DNA of 64,000 nt, from positions 1-64,000 of the forward strand of contig NZ_CP012996.1 in assembly GCF_001412655.1 (NCBI RefSeq), read 5' to 3'. The notes beneath the pieces are model-generated. The model saw only the letters and a list, made by a program, of their open reading frames with translations. It had not been told where the DNA came from and ran no database searches. A program made the translations under genes and the position numbers. Source of the DNA: Pedobacter sp. PACM 27299 (lineage in GTDB: Bacteria; Bacteroidota; Bacteroidia; Sphingobacteriales; Sphingobacteriaceae). Shown one piece after another: positions 18,581-27,315 of this stretch (position 1 is its first letter; each line of letters opens with the position of its first letter).

Positions 18581-21082
18581 TTAATCAACTAAAAACAATG
18601 CATTTAGGAACAATTGTTTTCCATTTTCCCAAAAAGAGCGGAACAATACATCGGTTCCAATATAGACAATCGCTCCTTTACCCAGCGATTGAACCCCTAG
18701 TGTCATTCCGGAACTCAGTGTTTTCATCACCGTTTTCCCAGCCACGCCGGCTACATAGCTGTCTGGCTTAAGTAAGCCTACATTCCAGCCTTTATTTAAA
18801 GGGGAATAAATATGATCGTCGGTTTTAAGCGCATAATAATAAACTCCTAAACCGGTAGCCAGCGGATGGCTATGGTCTAAATGCACTTTAAATATGGCCC
18901 CCGGGATCGCATCAGACAGATCCATTGTATTCCGGTTTGCATACAACGCAGGATTTACCAGCACATCTTCCTCCTTAAATACTTCCTTCTTTCTGACTTC
19001 AAAAAGCTTGGAATCAGTGACACTTTGAATGGCGTCCTCCATCAGGATCAACCTTCCCCCAATTTTTATCCAATCTTCTAATTTGTCCATCATTTCAACT
19101 GGATAAGAGCCATCAGGTAGAATCAAAACGTTTATTTTGTTCAAATTAAGGTTATCAATATTTCTCAGGGCAATCATGCTTACCGGGTAATTTAACTCCT
19201 GTTCCATAAAATACCAAAGCTGTCCTACACTTTGAGAAGAACTTTCGGGGCCGGAAACTATCGCTACTTTGGGCTTGGTCAATATGCGGTAGGCAGAGGA
19301 TCCGAAATCCTTTCCCCGATCCACAAAGCCACTTGCTGCAGGATAAAAAGATTGTTTCGACTTCTTCTCAATTGCAGCCATTTTTGCAGCCAGCGCCGGA
19401 ACCAACTTCTCATTTTCTGTCCGGTAAACCAATAAGGAACCGATCTCAAATTTACGCCCTGCAATGGTAAATGGCTCCTCGGCAATCCGGACCTTGATAT
19501 TTTCATTCTGAAGGGAAATCAATACTTGCGCATCGTTCATACTTCGCCAGGGAAAAATCCAGGCATAAGGCCTGTCGACCAAAGGAAAGAGTTCGGCTTT
19601 TTCTTCCGGCGCTGGAAAAAGACCTTTAATGGCTTCCTGAGTAGCGAAAGCAGGCAATCCATAGGCATAAGGCAGTGCCCAGGCAGTAATATCGTAAGTA
19701 TTAGAATCGCTCACTGTGGTTTGAGGTTCCATCAGCACATTTGCCAATATGGCCCTGGGCTGGTTTAAATTAATTACCAGGTCATTCCGTTCGCCTTTAA
19801 AACGTTCAGTTTTTTTATTTTCATAACTATAACCAGTATATTCTTTATCCAGACCATAGGCAAACTGTATGTGGTTCTTTTTCAAAAGAGTTGCCATTTG
19901 CTGCTGTCTGTATTTGTTTTCTGCCTTGATCACATAACTCTTATAAACGCCCGGTGGGGCGGTCACACCTTTTTCAAAATACTTTCCAAATTCCTCAACT
20001 AATTGATCGGCATATGCGGAAACGGTTTCCAATGTGGCCATTCCTGTAGTAAAATGATGCGCAATCCGATCTTTTAAGGTCAGCGTATCCCCATCAATGG
20101 TGTTCACCGCTAATCCTGCACCAATTCCACCTTGTTCATAAGTCATTCCAATCGCACCATTATATAAAGGATAAGTATCTCCATAAGAGGGATACAATAG
20201 ATCAAACTGCTCTTTTGTGAAATATTGCCAGCCATTCTTGTCAAAATACTTGGCATTATTCTTTCCTACAGTGATCTGAAAGTTTCTTTGCCAAGGAGTA
20301 ATGTCCTGATGAATCGGTTCAGCAGCAGGTGCGAAATAGTAAGGCTCATTATAACTTTGCTCATGAAAATCAACATGAACTTCCGGCATCCAATCCTGGT
20401 ATAAATCCAGTCGCTGCTGCGTTTCTATCTGTGATTGCCAAGCCCAATCTCTGTTCAGATCAAAATAATAATGATTAGATCTCCCTCCAGGCCAAGGTTC
20501 AGTATGTTCTCTGGACATCGGATCTGGATTGGGCTGTTTCCCCATTGTTGAGCTGAAAAAGTTCAAGTACCGCTCCCTCCCATCTGGATTGAGACAAGGA
20601 TCAATGATCACCACCGTATTCTTTAACCAGTTTTGAATGTTTACGGTCTTTGCCTCTGCAAGTGTAAACAGCATTTTCAACGCAGTTTCCGTAGAACTCG
20701 CCTCATTGCCATGGACATTGTAACTCAGCCACAAAATAACGGGTTGTTTACCTTTAAGAGCCAACTTATTAGCCGAGGAAAGCCCTTCAGCATTACTTAA
20801 ACTCAGATTTTGCCTCCTGATTCCTTCCAGGTTATCCATATTCTCTTTTGCAGATACCATGGCCACTAGTAGTTCCCGACCTTCATAAGTCTTGCCATAT
20901 TTCTGGATTTTGATATTCTTATTGGCAGATCCCAAATATTTAAAATATTCCAGCACCTTATAATGAGGTGTAAATTTACTGCCCAAAGGATAGCCTAAAA
21001 ACTCTTCCGGCGACCTTAGCTGTGCTTCCGCAGGCTTTAGTCCAGTCAGCAACAACAAAAATGAGAGCAAATAACACTTCAT
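18581..21082 (-). CDS. secreted M14-family zinc metallopeptidase
   Basis: 833 residues with a signal peptide (about 1-20, ending AEAQ). The catalytic domain spans roughly 35-350. The HxxE zinc motif is His124 and Glu127 (NVHGNEASS), NPDGRER (165-171) is the substrate-pocket motif of carboxypeptidase A-like enzymes, His240 in VDFHEQ is the likely third zinc ligand, and Glu316 in TYEQGG is the probable general base. The remaining ~450 residues include a flavodoxin- or amidotransferase-like segment (KVAIVSGPESSSQSVGQ, about 620-640) often fused to M14 domains in Bacteroidota. It probably trims peptides in the periplasm or outside the cell. It is divergent from murF and upstream, in transcription order, of a susCD pair with its own leader; a functional link is inference. 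Confidence 0.9.
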   Translation of the reverse strand: MKCYLLSFLLLLTGLKPAEAQLRSPEEFLGYPLGSKFTPHYKVLEYFKYLGSANKNIKIQKYGKTYEGRELLVAMVSAKENMDNLEGIRRQNLSLSNAEGLSSANKLALKGKQPVILWLSYNVHGNEASSTETALKMLFTLAEAKTVNIQNWLKNTVVIIDPCLNPDGRERYLNFFSSTMGKQPNPDPMSREHTEPWPGGRSNHYYFDLNRDWAWQSQIETQQRLDLYQDWMPEVHVDFHEQSYNEPYYFAPAAEPIHQDITPWQRNFQITVGKNNAKYFDKNGWQYFTKEQFDLLYPSYGDTYPLYNGAIGMTYEQGGIGAGLAVNTIDGDTLTLKDRIAHHFTTGMATLETVSAYADQLVEEFGKYFEKGVTAPPGVYKSYVIKAENKYRQQQMATLLKKNHIQFAYGLDKEYTGYSYENKKTERFKGERNDLVINLNQPRAILANVLMEPQTTVSDSNTYDITAWALPYAYGLPAFATQEAIKGLFPAPEEKAELFPLVDRPYAWIFPWRSMNDAQVLISLQNENIKVRIAEEPFTIAGRKFEIGSLLVYRTENEKLVPALAAKMAAIEKKSKQSFYPAASGFVDRGKDFGSSAYRILTKPKVAIVSGPESSSQSVGQLWYFMEQELNYPVSMIALRNIDNLNLNKINVLILPDGSYPVEMMDKLEDWIKIGGRLILMEDAIQSVTDSKLFEVRKKEVFKEEDVLVNPALYANRNTMDLSDAIPGAIFKVHLDHSHPLATGLGVYYYALKTDDHIYSPLNKGWNVGLLKPDSYVAGVAGKTVMKTLSSGMTLGVQSLGKGAIVYIGTDVLFRSFWENGKQLFLNALFLVD

Positions 21083-21171
21083 AATCAGGAATTAAGACTC
21101 CAAAATACTAAAGAATATTTTTTGTTTCTCTTTCATAGTGTAATTTTACCATATCATTTAGATTTAAGCAC
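21083..21171. promoter_or_regulatory. divergent promoter region, M14 peptidase / murF
   Basis: An 89-nt gap between two divergent start codons must hold both promoters. On the plus strand TTTG at 21121-21124 and TAATTTTA at 21141-21148 resemble the Bacteroidota -33/-7 pair, with one mismatch and a spacer shorter than usual. Weak evidence. Confidence 0.3.
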
Positions 21172-22473
21172 ATGTCAACTCCAAATTCCCTGTATCAACA
21201 TTTTTTAAAATACCCTACGATATGCACCGATACAAGGAGCATTACTAAAGACTGTCTTTTCTTTGCCCTTAAAGGCGAAAATTTTGATGCCAACTCCTTT
21301 GCGGAACAGGCATTAGCGAATGGTGCTGCACATGCGATCATTGATAATCCCGCATATTTGATTGACAAGCGCTGTATTCTAGTGCCTGATGTATTAACTG
21401 CGCTCCAGGAACTGGCTAAATACCACCGCGAACAATTAAATATTCCTGTGATCGGTTTAACCGGCAGTAACGGAAAAACAACGACCAAAGAACTGATCAA
21501 CGCCGTTCTTTCTGAGAAATACCAAACATTTGCCACTAAAGGCAACCTGAATAACCACATTGGTGTCCCGCTTTCCCTGCTTTCCCTAACGAATGAAACA
21601 GAAATAGCAGTGATAGAAATGGGCGCAAATCACCAAAAAGAGATCGAGTTTTTATGCGAACTCGCACAGCCAACACATGGCCTCATCACCAATATTGGCA
21701 TGGCACATCTGGATGGCTTTGGAGGATTTGAAGGCGTCAAGAGAGGAAAGGCCGAGCTTTACACCTACCTGAAAAAACACGATGGAACCGCTTTCATCAA
21801 CCGCGATAACCCGTATTTATTAGAAATGACCGCTGTTGCTGAATTGACAAAAACGGTATATTATGGCAGGGAAGTCAACAATGCTATTTCGGGTAAGCTG
21901 TTGAAAACCGACCCTTTCCTGGAACTTTCCTGGACAGATCAGATGAGAAGTCAGCAGGTACAAACCCAGCTTACGGGGGCTTATAATTTTGAAAACATGC
22001 TGGCCGCAATTTGTATCAGCCATTTCTTTGGCCTGACTGCCGAACAAATCAACGCTGGATTATCGGGGTATCAACCTAAAAACAACCGTTCTCAATTGAG
22101 CAAAACGGATAAAAACACCGTGATCTGTGATTTCTACAATGCCAATCCAAGCAGTATGACCGCGGCCCTAGCCAATATAGAGTCTCTTTCTGCCGACAAG
22201 AAGGTAGTCATCATAGGAGATATGTTTGAGCTGGGCAGTGAATCTGCTGCACAGCACCGCCTGATCATTTCTGAAGCAGAAAACACCAATGTAGCAACCC
22301 TAATTTTCATTGGAAAATATTTTTACGAGCAAAAAGGGGATCACAGAGGTCATTTTTTCCAAAATCCAGCCGAAGCTAAAGCCTTCCTGGAACAAGCTTC
22401 AATTGAAGATAGCCTGGTGCTGCTGAAAGGTTCAAGAGGAATGGCTTTGGAACAATTACTTCCTTCTTTGTAA
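21172..22473 (+). CDS. murF: UDP-N-acetylmuramoyl-tripeptide--D-alanyl-D-alanine ligase
   Basis: 433 residues, normal for MurF. It adds D-Ala-D-Ala to UDP-MurNAc-tripeptide in the cytoplasm, the last soluble step of peptidoglycan precursor synthesis, using ATP. The Mur-ligase P-loop is at about 95-105 (GLTGSNGKTTT), followed by NLNNHIGVPLSLL and the EMGANHQKEIEFL signature. TNIGMAHLDGFG precedes the central domain, and the C-terminal domain has CDFYNANPSSM and GDMFELG, which distinguish MurF from MurC, D and E. It stands alone rather than in a mur cluster, as is common in this phylum. Confidence 0.96.
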   Translation: MSTPNSLYQHFLKYPTICTDTRSITKDCLFFALKGENFDANSFAEQALANGAAHAIIDNPAYLIDKRCILVPDVLTALQELAKYHREQLNIPVIGLTGSNGKTTTKELINAVLSEKYQTFATKGNLNNHIGVPLSLLSLTNETEIAVIEMGANHQKEIEFLCELAQPTHGLITNIGMAHLDGFGGFEGVKRGKAELYTYLKKHDGTAFINRDNPYLLEMTAVAELTKTVYYGREVNNAISGKLLKTDPFLELSWTDQMRSQQVQTQLTGAYNFENMLAAICISHFFGLTAEQINAGLSGYQPKNNRSQLSKTDKNTVICDFYNANPSSMTAALANIESLSADKKVVIIGDMFELGSESAAQHRLIISEAENTNVATLIFIGKYFYEQKGDHRGHFFQNPAEAKAFLEQASIEDSLVLLKGSRGMALEQLLPSL

Positions 22474-22769
22474 GAAAAACTAAAAAAATAGACCAATTTT
22501 ATTTGAGGGATTGTCTTTTCCTCAATCAAGCGCTAACAGGCTTTTACCAGGGGACTGATAGGGCCTTGCAGGGCCCCAATCCCTGCTAGCGGCTCATCAA
22601 TAACTACTTAGAGCGCTCGTAGCACTCATCAATGTACAGACAGTTTCCCCTGAAATCTACAGACAGCTCCCCAAGCATTGCAAACTGCGATCTATCCTAA
22701 TCTTTAATGGTACCTTTAATGATGATGACTAGAATTCATCAGAAGAATTGAAACCATAAACCAATTATC
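22474..22769. other. intergenic region with short direct repeats
   Basis: About 300 nt between murF and the DUF6266 gene. It holds two near-copies of TACAGACAG(T/C)(T/C)(T/C)CCC, at 22635-22650 and 22658-22672, and two copies of CTCATCAAT at 22593 and 22625. GGGCCTTGCAGGGCCCC near 22560-22576 can fold partly. No gene or known RNA is recognised; regulator sites are possible but unproven. Confidence 0.35.
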
Positions 22770-23420
22770 ATGGCAATCATGAACCACAGTGCCTTGGGTA
22801 TCCCCAATGGAAAAATCGGAAATTTAGTCTTCTATCTTTTAAAAGACAAACTGATCTGCAAGGCAATCGGCAAGCAAGGCCCTGCAACGCCACTACAGCT
22901 GGCGAACCGTCAAAAGATGGCCGTCACCATGAAACTGCTCAGTCCGATGGTCAAATACCTCGACCTGGGATTCGCAATAGCGGTAAAAGGAACCGATAGA
23001 AATGCCCATAATCTGGCTACGGCTTACCATAAAAAACACGCTTTGAAAGGGGAATACCCTAACATAGAAGTGGATTATGAACAGGTGATCATCAGTCAGG
23101 GAACACTCGCTGTAATTCAAGGTGTAAAGTTCAGCAAGGCAGCGACAGGCCTAAATTTTACCTGGGATACCAGTCAGAAAACTGAAAATGGGGAGTACGA
23201 TGACCTGGTTATGATTATGGTTTGCTATACTGCTACTCAAAAAGCAGATTCTTACCTAAATGCGGCAAAGAGATGTGATGGTGTTCATTTTATAGAGATG
23301 CACCCAGAAGATCTTGCAAAACCAATGGCCATATACATGAGTCTTAGGGCTGCAGATGGAAAGCGTATTTCGGACAGCAAGTACCTCGGTGCTTTAAATG
23401 TCAAACCTATGGCTGAATAG
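22770..23420 (+). CDS. DUF6266 family protein of unknown function
   Basis: 216 residues, no signal peptide or membrane segment. The opening (GIPNGKIGNLVFYLLKDKLICKAIGKQG, in pieces) and the following RQKMAVTMKLLSPM match what I recall of DUF6266, a family common in Pedobacter and relatives and sometimes present in many copies. The rest is predicted mixed or beta (GVKFSKAATGLNFTWDTSQ, DDLVMIMVCY). No catalytic motif is visible. It stands alone and overlaps gldH tail to tail by 14 nt. The family call is from memory of sequence character, so moderately sure; function unknown. Confidence 0.65.
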   Translation: MAIMNHSALGIPNGKIGNLVFYLLKDKLICKAIGKQGPATPLQLANRQKMAVTMKLLSPMVKYLDLGFAIAVKGTDRNAHNLATAYHKKHALKGEYPNIEVDYEQVIISQGTLAVIQGVKFSKAATGLNFTWDTSQKTENGEYDDLVMIMVCYTATQKADSYLNAAKRCDGVHFIEMHPEDLAKPMAIYMSLRAADGKRISDSKYLGALNVKPMAE

Positions 23421-23886
23421 TGGAAACTTTTATACCCGCGTCGCTGATCCCTTTTAATGGATTATCCCGCATATTTTGCTCCAATTCCACCTCATATTTT
23501 CCCGGAGAAGGGAACTTATAATTGGTCAATAAAGGCAAAGTATAGGTGTAAAGGTTACCGGAACCAGAACCATTCCATTGGCCATCGGGCTGTGCTAAAC
23601 GGTATTCGTAACGTCGGATTACTTTTTTATCTCCTTCTTTGCGCATATGCATCAACACAAAGATGTTAGAATAGCCATAATCAGCAGTATGGCGAAGCTT
23701 AAAATAGATATTATAAGGCTTGCTGCTATCGATAATGTCGATTACCGCTTTTACCCTATGGTCATAGCTCCAGTTTCTGGAGGGCATAGAAACATTGTTA
23801 TCAATCAAATTATGGGTATCACAGCCGCTCGAAAGAGTGGCCATGATACCCGTAATTAGCACTAAAACTGCTTTAAAATTATTCAT
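23407..23886 (-). CDS. gldH: gliding motility lipoprotein GldH
   Basis: 159 residues from the ATG at 23886. A longer frame to 23970 is rejected because it would run back into ricT, whereas 23886 gives a clean lipoprotein signal (MNNFKAVLVLITGIMATLSSGC, Cys22 in LSSGC, quoted across the signal). WSYDHRVKAVIDI, YNIYFKLRHTADYGYSNIFV and NMRDNPLKGI match GldH. In Flavobacterium GldH is a lipoprotein needed for gliding; it is also kept in non-gliding Bacteroidota. The start overlaps the ricT stop by 8 nt (ATGAATAA), which suggests translational coupling in a holB-ricT-gldH operon. The 3' end overlaps the convergent DUF6266 gene. Confidence 0.85.
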   Translation of the reverse strand: MNNFKAVLVLITGIMATLSSGCDTHNLIDNNVSMPSRNWSYDHRVKAVIDIIDSSKPYNIYFKLRHTADYGYSNIFVLMHMRKEGDKKVIRRYEYRLAQPDGQWNGSGSGNLYTYTLPLLTNYKFPSPGKYEVELEQNMRDNPLKGISDAGIKVSTIQP

Positions 23887-25570
23887 TTGCAGGCTTATCC
23901 GTTGGTTTTTTTCTGCGGTTATTATTTCTGTTTCTATTGTTGCGGCTCTTTGCAGGAGGCGTTGTGCCATCTGCCGCAGGTGCTCCTTCTGCTGTTAGAC
24001 CTGATTCTCCAGCTGCATTTGGCGCTGGTCTTGGTGCTTTTGGTTGTACGTTTGGATTACCTCCCTGTGCTTTTGCATTTCCAGCAGGACCTTTATTTTG
24101 ACCTTTCTGCTGCCCTGCGTTACCGCCTGGCTGCTGTGCTTTTACTGTCGGACCTGATTCTCCAGCTACATTTTGAGCTGGTCTTGGCGCTTTTGGATGT
24201 GCATTTGGGTTACCTCCCAGTGCTTTTGCATTTGCATTCCCAACAGGAACCTGCCCTTTTGGCTGTGCATTTTGTCCGCCAGCTGCAGGTACATTTTTAT
24301 TCCCTTCCGAACGTTCCGGACGTGGTCTGGTTGGTTGTCCAGGTCTGTTTTGCTTCTCTGGCCTTGCCGTTTTATCGTTTCTGTTAGGATTATTATTTGC
24401 TTTTTGCTCCCCGGTACGAGGCGCATTATTTCTATTGTTGTTATTGTTGCGGTTGTTTTTATTCCTGGGCTTATCGTCCAGACGTGTTAAACTATCCTGT
24501 CCAACTACATTTTCATAATCAGGAGTCTTCTCGATTACTGTGTTTGAAACCAGTTCTACTGCTTCTTCCTTTAGATTATTAGGCTTCAGGCCTTTCTTAT
24601 TCATGGCCATAATCTCTTTCACACGGTCCACTTTCAGCGGAATCCAATCTTCCATATTAGGATAGCTGAACCACATCAATTTCTTGAAAATATCAGTTTT
24701 TTGGTGACGTGCCACGCCAACTTCTGTCTGTAGGTTCTCAATACGATCAGGAATGTCTTTCAAAGCATCCAGATACGTATCCAGCTCATAGTTTAAGCAG
24801 CATTTCAACTTTCCGCATTGTCCGGCAAGCTTCAAAGTGTTTAACGACAAGTTCTGATACCTTGCAGCGGCGGTAGATACCGTTTTAAAGTTCGTCAGCC
24901 AGGTAGAACAGCACAATTCACGACCGCATGAGCCGATTCCGCCCAGTCTGCCGGCTTCTTGTCTCATTCCGATCTGGCGCATTTCAATCCTGATTCTGAA
25001 CGTTTCTGCCATTTTCTTGATCAGTTCTCTAAAATCTACACGCCCTTCAGCAGTATAAAAGAAAGTTGCCTTGGTTTTATCACCCTGGTAATCTACATCG
25101 CTGATTTTCATCGACAAACGTAAATCTAAAGCCAGCGTGCGGGCCTTATGCATGGTCTCCCATTCTAAGCCTTTTGCCAATTTCCATTTCTCTACATCTG
25201 CTTCCGTTGCTTTCCTGTAAATCTTTCTGGTCACCTGATCGAGCGGGGTCTTACGACGTTTCATCTGCATGCGCACCAATTCTCCGGTTAGAGAAATGTG
25301 ACCTACGTCGTAACCTCCTGTAGGGCCTTCTACGGCCACTAATTCACCAATTTCAAGATAGATATTCTCCGTATTCAGGAAAAATTCTTTCCTGGCACCT
25401 TTAAATTTAACTTCTACTACTTGAAAAGGTATATAATTTGAGGGCATGTCTAAATTCGACAGCCAATCGTAAACTTCTAATTTCTGACAGCCGCCAGTAA
25501 GGCATGAGCCATTACTTTTGCAGCCCGAGGGGGCGCAACCGCCACCTGTAGAACAACTTCCACATCCCAT
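23879..25570 (-). CDS. ricT: RicT/YaaT-like PSP1-domain protein with extended low-complexity tail
   Basis: 563 residues. The N-terminus is strikingly Cys-rich (MGCGSCSTGGGC, then GCKSN, SCLTGGCQKL): eight Cys within about 30 residues, plausible metal or iron-sulfur ligands. The PSP1 core (about 45-300) has EVKFKGARKEFFLN, FFYTAEGRVDFRELIK, IEMRQIGMRQEAGRLGGIG-type sequence, CGRELCC and KLAGQCGKLKCCLNYE, the conserved Cys pairs of the family. In Bacillus, RicT belongs to the RicA-RicF-RicT complex acting on RNA maturation; the Bacteroidota role is not settled. From about residue 375 on the protein is Asn-, Pro-, Gln- and Gly-rich and contains a 51-residue direct repeat. holB ends 2 nt before its start. 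Confidence 0.88.
   Translation of the reverse strand: MGCGSCSTGGGCAPSGCKSNGSCLTGGCQKLEVYDWLSNLDMPSNYIPFQVVEVKFKGARKEFFLNTENIYLEIGELVAVEGPTGGYDVGHISLTGELVRMQMKRRKTPLDQVTRKIYRKATEADVEKWKLAKGLEWETMHKARTLALDLRLSMKISDVDYQGDKTKATFFYTAEGRVDFRELIKKMAETFRIRIEMRQIGMRQEAGRLGGIGSCGRELCCSTWLTNFKTVSTAAARYQNLSLNTLKLAGQCGKLKCCLNYELDTYLDALKDIPDRIENLQTEVGVARHQKTDIFKKLMWFSYPNMEDWIPLKVDRVKEIMAMNKKGLKPNNLKEEAVELVSNTVIEKTPDYENVVGQDSLTRLDDKPRNKNNRNNNNNRNNAPRTGEQKANNNPNRNDKTARPEKQNRPGQPTRPRPERSEGNKNVPAAGGQNAQPKGQVPVGNANAKALGGNPNAHPKAPRPAQNVAGESGPTVKAQQPGGNAGQQKGQNKGPAGNAKAQGGNPNVQPKAPRPAPNAAGESGLTAEGAPAADGTTPPAKSRNNRNRNNNRRKKPTDKPANE
23998..24237 (-). repeat. in-frame direct repeat inside the ricT 3' end
   Basis: About 85 bp at 23998-24082 recur with few changes at 24151-24237, offset by 153 nt (51 codons), so the frame is kept. 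Both copies encode GNPN..PKAPRPA.N.AGESG. A tandem duplication within a disordered tail is the simplest origin. Confidence 0.8.
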
Positions 25571-25572
25571 AG

Positions 25573-26721
25573 TTAATTGTATATATATTGAGTCCCTTTC
25601 GGGAGCGTTTTAAACTTAATTATTTTTACCAATTGTAAAGATACATCTAAAAACAGAATTTTAGGGTTAGCGTTCCTTTCGATATGGTAATGAGCGCGTT
25701 CCAGTTCCTGGATAATGGCCTCCGCCATCGGTAAATCTAATACCTTTTCGCTCAGCTTTTTTGCGGTATCTAATGTTCTTGCGGGCAGTTTCACCAGTAC
25801 TTCTGCATCACTGAGCAGCAGACTGCATTCCCGCAGAAAATTAATTCCATATTTTAAAAAATTCTTTTGATTTTCTCTTCCCCAACCGGCAGCCTGATCC
25901 ACAAAAGTAGTCAGTTCCAACACGCGGTTGCCATAACCCATCCTCAGCCATTCGGCAAATTTATCAGCATTGCCATTTTGAGTATTGGCCAGTAACAGCT
26001 TGGCTTCAATCAGATTTCCATCCGCCAGAAAGCTATATTCTGTAGCCTGTTCTTCCGGCATGCCGTGTTTTTCGGTCAGGTAATTTTCAATTGTTTCATG
26101 TGATAACTTCGGAATCTTCACAATTTGCGTACGCGACAGCAAGGTTGATAAGATCTGCTCCTGGTTATTCGCCACCAACAGGAATAAAGTGTTTGCAGGT
26201 GGTTCTTCAATGATTTTCAACAAAGAATTCCCCTCACGATCCAGGTATTCTGGCAGCCACATGATCAAAACCTTCGTCTCTCCTTCAAAAGCTTTATAAC
26301 TCAGCTTTTTTATAATGTCATGACATTCGGCAATGTTGATGTTGGCCTGTTTATTCTCCGCATTCAGTTTTGAACGCCAGATGTCCATGTCAAAATAAGG
26401 ATCTTCGAGCAGCATACTGCGCCATTCGTCGATCACATCAACAGCAATTCTGGCATCTTTAGAAGCGAAAAAAGGATAGGAAAAATGCAAGTCTGGATGG
26501 ATATATCGCTCGTACTTCCGACAGGATGAACAGGCTCCACAGCTATCATTATCCTGCTTATCCAGGCAATTGATGTATTGTGCGTAGGCGATTGCCAGAG
26601 GCAGAGCACCACTCCCTTCAGTAGACAGAAATAACTGGGCATGACTCACCCTGTTTTCGACAACGGTTTGTACCAACTGTGCCTTAATCTCTTCCTGTCC
26701 GATGATGTCTTTAAATTGCAT
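25573..26721 (-). CDS. holB: DNA polymerase III subunit delta'
   Basis: 382 residues from the ATG at 26721; an upstream TTG at 26730 would add three residues. It is a clamp-loader subunit of the replicative polymerase. MQFKDIIGQEEIKAQL is the usual beginning. The phosphate-binding loop is degenerate (STEGSGALPLA, no GKT), as expected for delta', which does not hydrolyse ATP. A zinc-binding Cys cluster follows (CLDKQDNDSCGACSSC), then HPDLHF, EGETKVLIMWLPEYL and LKIIEEPPANTLFLL, and LLSRTQIVKIP with the sensor Arg. First gene of the holB-ricT-gldH operon; divergent from ruvX with a 50-nt gap. Confidence 0.92.
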   Translation of the reverse strand: MQFKDIIGQEEIKAQLVQTVVENRVSHAQLFLSTEGSGALPLAIAYAQYINCLDKQDNDSCGACSSCRKYERYIHPDLHFSYPFFASKDARIAVDVIDEWRSMLLEDPYFDMDIWRSKLNAENKQANINIAECHDIIKKLSYKAFEGETKVLIMWLPEYLDREGNSLLKIIEEPPANTLFLLVANNQEQILSTLLSRTQIVKIPKLSHETIENYLTEKHGMPEEQATEYSFLADGNLIEAKLLLANTQNGNADKFAEWLRMGYGNRVLELTTFVDQAAGWGRENQKNFLKYGINFLRECSLLLSDAEVLVKLPARTLDTAKKLSEKVLDLPMAEAIIQELERAHYHIERNANPKILFLDVSLQLVKIIKFKTLPKGTQYIYN

Positions 26722-26771
26722 TTGGTGCAAAATAACAATTTTTTAGATTATTGATTTGCATATTTGCATTT

Positions 26772-27185
26772 ATGCCTAGAATTCTAGCTTTTGATTACGG
26801 AACTAAACGGATCGGAATAGCCGTTACAGACCCCTTGCAGATTATTGCAACCGGGCTGGACACCATACATCCGAAAGATATCATCGAATACCTGAAAAAA
26901 TATATGCTCACAGAAGCAGTGGAAGCCTTTGTACTCGGAGATCCCATACAAATGGACGGTACACCTTCAGAATCCAAACAGCATGTAAAAGGTTTTGCGA
27001 AGATATTGAGGAGAACCTTCCCAGACATCCCGCAATTTTGGATCGATGAGCGATTTACTTCTAAGCTTGCCCATCAAACCATCATGCAGAGTGGCTTTAA
27101 AAAACAGGACCGAAGAGATAAAGACCGGGTAGATACTATTGCAGCGACCATCATCCTGCAATATTTTATGGAACAGCCTCGTTAA
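26772..27185 (+). CDS. ruvX: putative pre-16S rRNA nuclease / Holliday junction resolvase-like YqgF
   Basis: 137 residues from the ATG at 26772; a longer frame from a TTG at 26751 adds seven unlikely residues. RNase H-like fold: LAFDYGTKRIGIAVTDP (first acidic site), VLGDPIQMDGTPSE, IDERFTS (Glu site) and DRVDTIAATIILQYF (final Asp site) are all present. The family processes the 5' end of 16S rRNA in Escherichia coli and was earlier proposed as a resolvase. Divergent from holB. Confidence 0.93.
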   Translation: MPRILAFDYGTKRIGIAVTDPLQIIATGLDTIHPKDIIEYLKKYMLTEAVEAFVLGDPIQMDGTPSESKQHVKGFAKILRRTFPDIPQFWIDERFTSKLAHQTIMQSGFKKQDRRDKDRVDTIAATIILQYFMEQPR

Positions 27186-27315
27186 TAGTACAATTTTGAT
27201 TTGCAAGGCCGATTCAGATAAAGCACACGCTTGCTATATTTAAGGCCTCAAACCTGGTTTACTGGAGGAATAAAACAGATCTAATTAAAGAATAAGAATG
27301 CCGAATAATTAAATT

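Noticed and set aside
22560..22576. GGGCC/GGCCC hairpin as murF terminator
   Set aside because: The stem is irregular and no T-run follows; not enough to call.
23887..23970. 28-residue N-terminal extension of GldH
   Set aside because: It lies inside ricT and would bury the lipoprotein signal; the ATG at 23886 fits.
23887..24970. Long Leu-rich plus-strand frames opposite ricT
   Set aside because: They are antisense to the low-complexity tail of a well-supported gene; the Leu bias mirrors Asn/Gln/Lys codons on the other strand.
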